From DATKQY01 sp035532475 (GTDB taxonomy: Bacteria; Actinomycetota; Acidimicrobiia; Acidimicrobiales; Bog-793): a DNA stretch of 47,973 nt. Shown here piece by piece: positions 24,939 through 32,053 of this stretch (its first letter is position 1; each line of letters begins with the position of its first letter). Position numbers and translations under genes: made by a program. The notes beneath the pieces were generated by a model. That model made no database searches. It was not told the origin of the DNA and saw only the letters and a program-made list of their open reading frames with translations. The stretch spans positions 1-47,973 of the forward strand of contig DATKQY010000072.1 of the NCBI GenBank assembly GCA_035532475.1, given 5' to 3'.

Positions 24939-26036
24939 TCAGAACTGCGTGAGAAAGCGGACGTCGTTCTCGAGGAGGCTGCGGATGTCCTCGATCTCGT
25001 GGCGCATGATCGCCAGCCGGTCGATCCCGAAGCCGAAGGCGAAGCCGGTCCAGACCTCCGGGTCGACCCCGACCGCCTCGAACACGGCCGGATGGACCAT
25101 CCCGCAGCCGCCGAGCTCGATCCAGCCGGTGTACCCGCACGTCCGACAGCCCCCGCCGCGGCAGATGGTGCAGGTGATGTCGAACTCGGCGGACGGCTCG
25201 GTGAACGGGAAGTACCCCGGTCGAAGCCGCGAGGTGACGTCGCCGCCGAAGATCGCCGGCACGAAGGCGGCGATCGTGCCCGCGAGGTCGCCGAAGGTGA
25301 CCCCCCGGTCGACCACGATCCCCTCGATCTGATGGAAGATCGGCAGGTGGCGGGCATCGGCGGTGTCGCGCCGGTAGACGCGTCCCGGGGCCACGGCGTA
25401 GATGGGCAGCTCGCCCCGCTCGAGCAGCCGGATCTGCACCGGGGAGGTCTGCGAGCGCAGCAACAGCGTCTCGTGGTCGCCGAGCGCGAGGTAGAAGCTG
25501 TCCTGGTTCGAGCGAGCCGGGTGGTCCCTCGGCATGTTCAACGCGGAGAAGTTGTACCAGTCGGTCTCGATCTCGGGCCCTTCGGCGATCTCGTAGCCCA
25601 TCCCGAGGAAGACGTCCTCCAGCTCCTCGCGGATGCGCGTGACGAGGTGGAGATGGCCGGGCGGCCAGTCGAGCGTCGCCTCGGTCAGGTCGAGGCGGTC
25701 GGCGGAGAGCGCCCGCTCGCGCTCGACCGCGGCCAGGTCCTCCCGGCGCCGGACGACGGTCGCCTCGAGCTCGGCGCGCGCCTCGTTCAGCGCCCGGCCC
25801 GCGCGACGGCGCTCGTCCTCGCCGAGGCGGCCGAGCGAGCGCTTCCACGACGTCAGCGGGGAGCGCTTGCCGACCAGCCCGGCCTCCAGGCGCTCGAGCT
25901 CGGCGAGATCGCCGGCGCCGGCGAGCTCGGCCGCGGCGCGCGCGACGAAGGCGGCGAGCTCGGTCGGGTCGAAGGGGCGCTCGTCCACAGCGCGCGCGTC
26001 AGTCGATGGGGAGGGTGCGCTCGTCACGGCCCTCAT
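24939..26036 (-). CDS. pheS: phenylalanyl-tRNA synthetase alpha subunit
   Basis: PheS, 365 residues, class II aminoacyl-tRNA synthetase catalytic subunit. An N-terminal coiled coil (about 20-110, LERLEAGLVGKRSPLTSWKR) is followed by motif 1 (LEDVFLGMGYEIAEGPEIET), NFSALNMPRDHPAR, motif 2 (YRRDTADARHLPIFHQIEG) and motif 3 (FGFGIDRLAIMRHEIEDIR). A cluster CTICRGGGCRTCGYTG (about 285-300) has four Cys in a pattern that could bind zinc. The ATG at 26036 overlaps the end of trmH by 38 nt; a GTG at 26027 is possible. Confidence 0.97.
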   Translation of the reverse strand: MRAVTSAPSPSTDARAVDERPFDPTELAAFVARAAAELAGAGDLAELERLEAGLVGKRSPLTSWKRSLGRLGEDERRRAGRALNEARAELEATVVRRREDLAAVERERALSADRLDLTEATLDWPPGHLHLVTRIREELEDVFLGMGYEIAEGPEIETDWYNFSALNMPRDHPARSNQDSFYLALGDHETLLLRSQTSPVQIRLLERGELPIYAVAPGRVYRRDTADARHLPIFHQIEGIVVDRGVTFGDLAGTIAAFVPAIFGGDVTSRLRPGYFPFTEPSAEFDITCTICRGGGCRTCGYTGWIELGGCGMVHPAVFEAVGVDPEVWTGFAFGFGIDRLAIMRHEIEDIRSLLENDVRFLTQF

Positions 26037-26889
26037 CGTACGGCCCGCGCGAGGTGGTCGACTCCGCCGCCCGTCCGGCTCCGGAGCCGCCGCCGGCCCG
26101 GGCGCGGCGGGCGACCTCGAAGCAGAGCACCGTGGCGGTCATCGCGACATTGAGCGACTCCGCTGGCCCCGACATCGGCACGGTCACCGCCTGGTCCAAC
26201 GCGCCGCCGAGGGAGGGGTCGAGGCCGTGCGCCTCGTTGCCGAGCACGATCGCGAGCGGGCCGGACAGGTCGGCCGTCGCGTAGTCCTCGCCGTCGCGCG
26301 CCACGGTGGCCACCCGACGCAGCCCGGCGGCCCCGAGCCGGCCGAGCACCTCCGCCCCGGACCCGGCGGTGACGACCGGCAGGTGGAACAGCGCCCCCGC
26401 CGAGGCGCGGACGACCTTCGGGTTGTAGACGTCGGCGCTCCCCTCGCAGCACACGACCGCGCCCGCGCCCGCGGCCGCGGCGCTGCGGACGATCGCGCCG
26501 AGGTTCCCCGGGTCGCGCACGTCGACGCAGACGACGAGGGGCGAGGCGCCGAGCACCTCCTCGAGGGGGACGTCGACGAAGCCGACGACGGCGCACACCG
26601 GCTGGGGGGTCACCGTGTCCGCCACCCGCTCCATCACGCCGCGCTGGAGCGGGAAGACCCGGGCGCCGACGGCGAGCGCGCGCTCCACCAACGCCGCTGC
26701 GGCTGGCGAACCGGCCGCCTCGGGGGCGTGGTAGAGCGCCTCGAGCGGCGCGCCGGCGAGCAACGCGGCCTCGACGACCTTCACGCCCTCGACCACGAAG
26801 GCGCGATCGGCGCGCCGCACGCTGCGCTGGCGCAGCAGGCGCCGGAGCCGCTGCACCCGCTGGTGCTGCGGCCCGAGCGCCTGGGTCAG
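25999..26889 (-). CDS. TrmH/SpoU-family RNA 2'-O-methyltransferase
   Basis: SPOUT-class methyltransferase that uses SAM to methylate a ribose in rRNA or tRNA; the target is not predictable. From the CTG start it has 296 residues. Residues 10-100 form the substrate-binding domain (RRADRAFVVEGVKVVEAALL). The knot follows: motif 1 DVRDPGNLGAIVRSAAAAG, motif 2 LAIVLGNEAHGLDP and motif 3 VPMSGPAESLNVAMTATVL. I prefer CTG 26889: it overlaps the rplT stop, has GGGGGAGG 7 nt upstream and yields the family-like LTQALGPQHQRVQRL. GTG 26856 is the first canonical start but has no ribosome binding site. It sits between rplT and pheS, as in many actinobacteria. Confidence 0.88.
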   Translation of the reverse strand: MTQALGPQHQRVQRLRRLLRQRSVRRADRAFVVEGVKVVEAALLAGAPLEALYHAPEAAGSPAAAALVERALAVGARVFPLQRGVMERVADTVTPQPVCAVVGFVDVPLEEVLGASPLVVCVDVRDPGNLGAIVRSAAAAGAGAVVCCEGSADVYNPKVVRASAGALFHLPVVTAGSGAEVLGRLGAAGLRRVATVARDGEDYATADLSGPLAIVLGNEAHGLDPSLGGALDQAVTVPMSGPAESLNVAMTATVLCFEVARRARAGGGSGAGRAAESTTSRGPYDEGRDERTLPID

Positions 26890-27347
26890 GAAGCTGCCTC
26901 CCCCGCCTCCTCGGCGGTCGGCTGCTCCGGCTCGTCCGCACCGTCGGTCGCGTCGGCCTCCTCGGCCTCGAGCACCTCCGGCGCGGCCTCGTCGCCGAGC
27001 GCGTCGGCCGCGACACGGACCAGGGCGGCGAACGCCTCCCGGTCGCGCACCGCGAGGTCAGCGAGGATCTTGCGGTCCACGGCGACCTCCGCCCGGTGCA
27101 GCCCGGCGATGAAACGGCTGTAGCTCATGCCCTCGGCGCGGGCCGCGGCGTTGATCCGCTGGATCCACAGCTTGCGGAAGTCGCCCTTGCGCGCGCGCCG
27201 GTCGCGGTATGCGTACTGCAGCGAGTGCATGACCTGCTCGTTCGCGGAGCGGAACGAGCGCGACTTGTTGCCGTAGTAGCCCTTGGCACGCTCAAGGACG
27301 ACCCGGCGGTGCTTCCTGCCATGGACGGCGCGCTTCACCCTGGCCAT
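26886..27347 (-). CDS. rplT: 50S ribosomal protein L20 with acidic C-terminal extension
   Basis: L20 nucleates early 50S assembly. Residues 1-117 are canonical (ARVKRAVHGRKHRRVVLERA, GYYGNKSRSFRSANEQV, GMSYSRFIAGLHRAEVAVDR). The following 36 residues are an extension rich in Glu, Ala and Asp (EEADATDGADEPEQPTAEEA) that ordinary L20 lacks. The ATG at 27347 has AAAGGAGT 5 nt upstream. Second ribosomal gene of the infC-rpmI-rplT operon. Confidence 0.96.
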   Translation of the reverse strand: MARVKRAVHGRKHRRVVLERAKGYYGNKSRSFRSANEQVMHSLQYAYRDRRARKGDFRKLWIQRINAAARAEGMSYSRFIAGLHRAEVAVDRKILADLAVRDREAFAALVRVAADALGDEAAPEVLEAEEADATDGADEPEQPTAEEAGEAAS

Positions 27348-27440
27348 GGGTACTCCTTTCGTCGACGCAATCTCCATGAGGCGGGCGGGCCGGTGCCTCG
27401 CCTCGAGGGCACGGCGCCAGGGGGCGCCGCGCCGGGGGTG

Positions 27441-27635
27441 TCAGATGCCGAGCAGCCGCCGCACCTGGCGACGGTCGCCCTTCGCCACCTCGACCTCGTG
27501 CTTCAGGCGGCGCGTGCGCACCGAGGACTTCTTCTCGAGCAGGTGGGACCGGTTGGCCCGGCGGCGCATGATCTTGCCTGACCCGGTCACCTTGAAGCGC
27601 GCCGCCGCGCCCCGGTCCGTCTTCATCTTCGGCAT
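27441..27635 (-). CDS. rpmI: 50S ribosomal protein L35
   Basis: 64 residues, the normal L35 length. MPKMKTDRGAAARFKVTGSG at the N-terminus and the basic core RRRANRSHLLEKKSSVRTRR are family hallmarks. It starts 5 nt after the infC stop, so it is probably translationally coupled to infC. Confidence 0.96.
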   Translation of the reverse strand: MPKMKTDRGAAARFKVTGSGKIMRRRANRSHLLEKKSSVRTRRLKHEVEVAKGDRRQVRRLLGI

Positions 27636-27640
27636 CTGGT

Positions 27641-28339
27641 CTAGCCCTCTCCGCTTGTCGTGCTCGTCCCCGGCGGCGCCGTGACCGCGCCGGGCACCTC
27701 GTCCCCCTGGGTCGCACCGGCGGCCGCCGGCGCCACACCCGCCCCGTTCCCCTGCGGGCCGCCCTCTGCCTCGTCCGGATGGGTGGCGCTGCGCGCGGCC
27801 TGCGACTGACGGGCCCGCTTGTCCGGTGCGAGCACCATCACCATGTTGCGTCCGTCCAGACGGGCCTCGGACTCCACCTTGCCGGTGCCCTCCACCTGCT
27901 CGGCGAGCCGGTCGAGGATGCGCTTTCCGAGCTCGGGGTGGTACACCTCGCGACCCCTGAACATGATCGTGATCTTCACCTTGTGGCCCTCTGACAAGAA
28001 GCGCGACACCTGCCGCGTCTTCGTGTCGAAGTCGCCCTGGCCGATCTTCGGCCGGTACTTCATCTCCTTGATGCCGACGTTGCTCGCCTTGCGCCGAGAC
28101 TCCTTGGCCCGTTGCGCCTCGTCGAACTTGAACTTCCCGTAATCCATGATCCTGCAGACCGGCGGGTTCGCCGACGGCGCGACCTCCACGAGGTCGAGAT
28201 CCATCTGGCGCGCGATCGCAAGAGCCTCGGGGAGGAGCTTGATCCCGAGCTGGTTGCCCTCCGGGTCTACGAGGCGGACTTCACGGGCGCGGATGCGGTC
28301 GTTCATCCGCGGCTCGTTGGCGGTTGGGGCGGTGGATAT
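27641..28339 (-). CDS. infC: translation initiation factor IF-3 with likely ATA start
   Basis: IF-3 prevents premature subunit joining and proofreads start codons. The N-domain (NDRIRAREVRLVDPEGNQLG, VEVAPSANPPVCRIMDYGKF) and the C-domain (IKEMKYRPKIGQGDFDTK, VKITIMFRGREVYHPELG) are complete. A 60-residue Ala/Gly/Pro-rich tail follows. The first ATG (28306) lies just before NDRIRA and has no ribosome binding site. In frame 33 nt upstream is ATA 28339, 9 nt behind GAGAGGAG; an in-frame TGA precedes it. An ATA start gives ISTAPTANEPRMNDRIRA, resembling the usual IF-3 N-terminus. Rare AUN starts are the known basis of infC autoregulation in E. coli. First gene of the infC-rpmI-rplT-trmH-pheST run. 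Confidence 0.93.
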   Translation of the reverse strand: MSTAPTANEPRMNDRIRAREVRLVDPEGNQLGIKLLPEALAIARQMDLDLVEVAPSANPPVCRIMDYGKFKFDEAQRAKESRRKASNVGIKEMKYRPKIGQGDFDTKTRQVSRFLSEGHKVKITIMFRGREVYHPELGKRILDRLAEQVEGTGKVESEARLDGRNMVMVLAPDKRARQSQAARSATHPDEAEGGPQGNGAGVAPAAAGATQGDEVPGAVTAPPGTSTTSGEG

Positions 28340-28519
28340 CGGGCATCACTCCTCTCGGTCTGAGCCCTGCGCTCGGCAAGGCCGTCGACAAAGGGTCCGC
28401 GATGCCGTCCGCCTGGACAACCGAGACCCGGTGCACTCGCCCACGCCGGCATGGCCGGCTGCGGTGACCGGGTGGGAGTCGCCTACGAGCGGCCCCGCTT
28501 TCCCCATTGAGTTTGGAAA

Positions 28520-28525
28520 TAGGCT
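28520..28525 (+). promoter_or_regulatory. candidate -10 element (TAGGCT) for leaderless DUF1844 mRNA
   Basis: TAGGCT is exactly 6 nt from the ATG at 28532. It lies in the AT-richest short stretch of the divergent infC/DUF1844 region, which must also hold the infC promoter. Confidence 0.45.
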
Positions 28526-28531
28526 AGCAGC

Positions 28532-29023
28532 ATGAGCACGCTCTGGACACCTGGTGGGGAGCACCGCGTCGCTGCTGACCAGGACGCCGGCGGCGGCGGG
28601 CGCGGCGGCGGGCGCCCTCTGGGCCCGAGGGGCGCCGGGCCTGGGGCGCCCGAGGACCCCGACACGCTCGACCGTGCCCAGGCCGAGGTGCTGCGCGAGG
28701 AGATGGCGGCGGAGCTCGCGGACATCGAGCGCCAGCTCCTCGCCGCGCCGGTCGAGGACGTCGTCGCCAACCACTGCTACGGGCTGTTCCAGCTCGCCGC
28801 CCTGCATCTCGGGCAGCGGCCGCCGAACCTGGACGCGGCGCGGCTCGCGATCGACGCGTTCGGCGGGGTCGTCGAGGCGCTCGGCGACCGCTTCGGCGAG
28901 CATGCGCAGTCCCTGCGGGACGGCCTCGCCCAGCTGCGCCTCGCGTTCGTGCAGATCGCGAGCGAGCCACCCATCGGCGACGCGGCGGCCGGCGACGCGG
29001 CGGCCGGGACGGGGGGCGACTGA
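28532..29023 (+). CDS. DUF1844-family protein
   Basis: 163 residues. Residues about 50-140 match the DUF1844 pattern (LLAAPVEDVVANHCYGLFQL, AALHLGQRPPNLDAARLAID, LRDGLAQLRLAFVQIA), an all-helical domain of unknown function. The first 45 residues are Gly-rich and disordered. The C-terminus contains the pentapeptide GDAAA twice, encoded by a 15-bp tandem repeat. The ATG at 28532 follows a -10-like hexamer by 6 nt. It diverges from infC. Nothing in the sequence shows a biochemical role. Confidence 0.8.
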   Translation: MSTLWTPGGEHRVAADQDAGGGGRGGGRPLGPRGAGPGAPEDPDTLDRAQAEVLREEMAAELADIERQLLAAPVEDVVANHCYGLFQLAALHLGQRPPNLDAARLAIDAFGGVVEALGDRFGEHAQSLRDGLAQLRLAFVQIASEPPIGDAAAGDAAAGTGGD

Positions 29024-29069
29024 GGTTCGGGCCTCGCTCCCCCGCGGGCCGGGGCGCTGCGGCGACGGC

Positions 29070-29330
29070 TCAGGGGCGCGAGGCGTCCGGGACGATGTCG
29101 CGGGCCTCGAGGCGTCCGAGCGGTGCCGCAGCGAGGTGGAACCACACCGCGGCCCCTTCGTCGACGTGGCGACTGCCGTCCGCCACCGCCGTGCAGTGGA
29201 ACGGCCAGCTGGCGCCGGCGTCGTCGGTCACCTCGCCGAGCCCGGCGTCGTCGTCGAAGACCCCGACGACGCCACGGCGTGCTGTAGCGAGCTGGCCGAG
29301 CTGGCCAGAAGACAGCGGCGCCGGGCGCAT
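29070..29330 (-). CDS. small cold-shock-domain-like protein
   Basis: 86 residues. Residues 18-80 resemble a divergent cold-shock (OB-fold) domain: RGVVGVFDDDAGLGEVTDD, WPFHCTAVADGSRHVDEGAA and VWFHLAAAPLGRLEARDIV follow the CspA order G-x-V-x-x-F, G-x-G, F-H, DG-R, V-x-F. The RNA-binding RNP1 aromatic motif (K-G-F-G-F) is replaced by AGLGEV, so nucleic-acid binding is uncertain. It starts 8 nt after the hisG stop and is the last gene of the rib-his run. Confidence 0.65.
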   Translation of the reverse strand: MRPAPLSSGQLGQLATARRGVVGVFDDDAGLGEVTDDAGASWPFHCTAVADGSRHVDEGAAVWFHLAAAPLGRLEARDIVPDASRP

Positions 29331-29338
29331 CGGCCCCG

Positions 29339-30217
29339 CTAGCGGACGATCTTCGCGAGCGCGAGCTCGATGATGTCGGTCGCTCCCCGGTCCTTCAGCT
29401 CGGGGATCAGCACGTTGATCTCCGACTTCGGGACGACCGTCTCGAGCGCGTAGCCGCCGGCCTCGCCGAACAGCTGCGAGACGGTGGGCGACTTCATCGA
29501 CGGCAGCACCGCGATCACGCGTTCGAGGTCCGCGTCGGAGACGTTGAGCTTGACGAGCACCTGGGTACGGGCCTCGAGCGCCCCCTGCAGCAGGGTGAGC
29601 AGCTGGCCCATGGCGTGGGACTTGACCGGATCGGCGGCCGCCGCCGGGTTGGCGACGAGCTCGGTGTGGGACTCGAGCACCGTCGCCACCACCCGCAGGC
29701 CCGCGGCCTTCAGGGCGCGGCCGGTCTCGGTGAGCTCGACGACGGCGTCGGCGATCTCGGGCACCTTGGCCTCGGTCGCGCCATAGGAGAGGCGCACGTC
29801 GGCCTTCACGCCGTGGTGGAGCAGGAAGCGCTCGGTGAGACGCGGGTACTCGGTGGAGACCCGCACGCCCTCGGGCAGGTCCGCGACCCCCCGGATCGGC
29901 GAGGCCTCGTCGACTGCCAGCACGATCCGGATCGGGTTGGCCGTCGACTTCGAGTACCCGAGCACGCCGAGCGAGCTGACCTCGGCGCCGGTCTCCTCGA
30001 TCCAGTCCCGGCCGGTGATCCCGAGGTCGAAGATGCCGTCGGCGACGTAGACGGGGATCTCCTGGGGGCGCAGGATCCGCACCTCGTCGACCCGAGGGTC
30101 GTCGATCGTCGCCCGGTAGTCGACCTCCGAGCTCCGCCGGGCGGCGAGGTCGGCGGCGGCGAACAGCTCGAGGGTCTGTCGCTCGAGCGAGCCCTTCGGG
30201 AGCACGAGGCGCAGCAT
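29339..30217 (-). CDS. hisG: ATP phosphoribosyltransferase, long form
   Basis: HisG catalyses the first committed step of histidine synthesis, joining ATP and PRPP. 292 residues, the long form with a C-terminal regulatory ACT-like domain (about 215-290, LVKLNVSDADLERVIAVLPS, VVPKSEINVLIPELKDRGA), so feedback inhibition by histidine is expected. The catalytic part has LRLVLPKGSLERQTLELF, YVADGIFDLGITGRDWIEE and the PRPP-binding ELTETGRALKAAGLRV region. The ATG at 30217 matches the family N-terminus and lies 4 nt after the ribH stop. No hisE or other his gene is present here. Confidence 0.96.
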   Translation of the reverse strand: MLRLVLPKGSLERQTLELFAAADLAARRSSEVDYRATIDDPRVDEVRILRPQEIPVYVADGIFDLGITGRDWIEETGAEVSSLGVLGYSKSTANPIRIVLAVDEASPIRGVADLPEGVRVSTEYPRLTERFLLHHGVKADVRLSYGATEAKVPEIADAVVELTETGRALKAAGLRVVATVLESHTELVANPAAAADPVKSHAMGQLLTLLQGALEARTQVLVKLNVSDADLERVIAVLPSMKSPTVSQLFGEAGGYALETVVPKSEINVLIPELKDRGATDIIELALAKIVR

Positions 30218-30221
30218 CGCC

Positions 30222-30812
30222 CTAGCGCGCCCGCACCGAGTGCGCGACACCGGGTCCGGTGACGCCCGGCGCCAGCTGGACCGTCCCGCGCAGCAACGTC
30301 GTCATCTCGATCGCGGTGTCGACGGCCTCCTCGCCCTTGTTCCCGAGCTCCCCGCCGGCGCGGGCGAGCGCCTGGTCCAAGTTCTCGGTCGTGAGGACGC
30401 CGAAGGCGACCGGCACGCCGGTGTCGAGCTGGACGCGTTGGCAGCCCGCGGCGGCCTCGCCGGCGATCAGGTCGTAGTGGGTCGTCTCGCCGCGGATGAC
30501 CGCCCCGAGGCAGACCACGGCGTCGACGCCGGAGTAGGCGAGGGCCTGCGCGGCGAGCGGCAGCTCGAAGGCGCCCGGCACGACGGCGATCGAGATGGCC
30601 TCGTCGGCGACGCCGTGGCGCCCGCAGGCGCTCCGGGCGCCCGCCAGGAGGCGGCTCGTCACGTCGGCGTTGAAGCGGCTCACCGCGATGCCGAGGCGGA
30701 TCTCGCCGCCGTCGAGGGTGCCGGAGATGACGTGGGCGCCGGCGAGCGCGTCGGCGGCGAAGGCTGCTCGGACCGGCCCTGCGCCCGAGGCCGGCGCCCG
30801 CTCAGTCGCCAC
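30222..30812 (-). CDS. ribH: 6,7-dimethyl-8-ribityllumazine synthase
   Basis: Lumazine synthase joins the RibD/RibBA products to form the riboflavin precursor. 196 residues; the core (about 45-190) has GIAVSRFNADVTSRLLAGA, VVPGAFELPLAAQALA, VCLGAVIRGETTHYDLIAGE and FGVLTTENLDQALARAG. The N-terminal 40 residues are an Ala-rich extension beyond the usual 155-residue length. Start GTG 30812 overlaps the ribBA stop by 11 nt. Confidence 0.95.
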   Translation of the reverse strand: MATERAPASGAGPVRAAFAADALAGAHVISGTLDGGEIRLGIAVSRFNADVTSRLLAGARSACGRHGVADEAISIAVVPGAFELPLAAQALAYSGVDAVVCLGAVIRGETTHYDLIAGEAAAGCQRVQLDTGVPVAFGVLTTENLDQALARAGGELGNKGEEAVDTAIEMTTLLRGTVQLAPGVTGPGVAHSVRAR

Positions 30813-32025
30813 GGTCGAGCCCCTCGAGGAGGTGGCCGAGCCGCTCGCGCTTGGTCCGGAGGTAGGAGATGTTCTCCTCCGTGGGCGTCGTCTGGATCGG
30901 CACACGCTCGACCGTGTCGAGGCCGAAGCCCTCGATGCCGCCGTACTTCGCGGGGTTGTTCGTCATCAGGCGGAGGTGCTGCACCCCGAGGTCGGCCAGG
31001 ATCTGCGAGCCGATGCCGTACTCACGCGAGTCGATCGGCAGGCCGAGCTCGAGGTTGGCGTCGACGGTGTCGCGGCCGCGCTCTTGGAGCGAGTAGGCGC
31101 GCATCTTGTGACCGAGTCCGATGCCGCGCCCCTCGTGGCCGCGCAGGTAGACGAGGACGCCCCGGCCCTCCTCGGCGATCCGCCGCAGGGCGAAGTCGAG
31201 CTGGGGGCCACAGTCGCAACGGGCCGAGCCGAAGACGTCGCCGGTCAGGCACTCGCTGTGCACCCGGGTCAGCACCGGCTGGCCGTCGGTGACGTCACCT
31301 GCGACGAGGGCGAAGTGCTCCTCGCCGTCGAGGAGGCTGCGGAAGACGTAGCCGGTGAACTCCCCGTAGGCGTCGGTCGGGATGCGCGCGCTCGAGACGC
31401 GCTCGACGAGCTTTTCCGAACGGCGCCGATACTCGATGAGGTCGGCGATGGTCACGAGGCAGAGGCCGTGCTTGTCGGCGAAGCGCTCGAGCTCGGCCAG
31501 GCGGGCCATCGACCGCTTGTCCTCGCTGACGAGCTCGCACAGCACGCCGGCCGGGATGCACTTGGCGAGCCGGCAGAGGTCGATGGTCGCCTCGGTGTGC
31601 CCGGCGCGCTTGAGCGAGCCGCCCTCGCGATAGCGCAGCGGCAGCACGTGCCCCGGCCGGGCGAGGTCGGTCGGCTGGGTCGCCGGGTGGATCAGCGCCC
31701 TGATCGTCGCGGCGCGGTCCTCCGCGGAGATCCCCGTCGTGGTGCCGTGGATGTAGTCCACCGTGACCGTGAAGGCCGTCCGCTGGGACTCGGTGTTGTT
31801 CGCGACCATGAGCGGCAGGTTGAGCTGGTCGAGGCGCTCCGGCAGGAGGGGCACGCAGATGAGCCCCGAGGTGTGCTCCAGGAAGAAGGCGACCTTGTCC
31901 GGGGTGGCGAACTGGGCGGCCATGACGAGGTCGCCCTCGTTCTCGCGGTTCTCGTCATCGACGACGACCACCATCTCGCCGCGAGCGATCGCCGCGACGG
32001 CATCCTCGATCGTGGCCTTCGGCAT
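30802..32025 (-). CDS. ribBA: bifunctional DHBP synthase / GTP cyclohydrolase II
   Basis: 407 residues. Residues 1-205 are 3,4-dihydroxy-2-butanone-4-phosphate synthase (VVVVDDENRENEGDLVMAAQ, GLICVPLLPERLDQLNLP, GTTTGISAEDRAATIRALI, HTEATIDLCRLA). Residues 210-400 are GTP cyclohydrolase II with zinc Cys residues in SECLTGDVFGSARCDCGPQL and the RGHEGRGIGLGHKMRAY loop. Together they provide both starting branches of riboflavin synthesis. The ATG at 32025 has GAAGAAGG 7 nt upstream; ATG 32052 would add nine residues and overlap ribD by 1 codon. Downstream of ribD with no riboflavin synthase gene between. Confidence 0.96.
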   Translation of the reverse strand: MPKATIEDAVAAIARGEMVVVVDDENRENEGDLVMAAQFATPDKVAFFLEHTSGLICVPLLPERLDQLNLPLMVANNTESQRTAFTVTVDYIHGTTTGISAEDRAATIRALIHPATQPTDLARPGHVLPLRYREGGSLKRAGHTEATIDLCRLAKCIPAGVLCELVSEDKRSMARLAELERFADKHGLCLVTIADLIEYRRRSEKLVERVSSARIPTDAYGEFTGYVFRSLLDGEEHFALVAGDVTDGQPVLTRVHSECLTGDVFGSARCDCGPQLDFALRRIAEEGRGVLVYLRGHEGRGIGLGHKMRAYSLQERGRDTVDANLELGLPIDSREYGIGSQILADLGVQHLRLMTNNPAKYGGIEGFGLDTVERVPIQTTPTEENISYLRTKRERLGHLLEGLDRGD

Positions 32026-32053
32026 CCTCTGCCCTTCTTCCGGGACCGTCATC

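Noticed and set aside
24213..26153. 646-codon open frame on the plus strand
   Set aside because: Antisense shadow of pheS, pheT and trmH.
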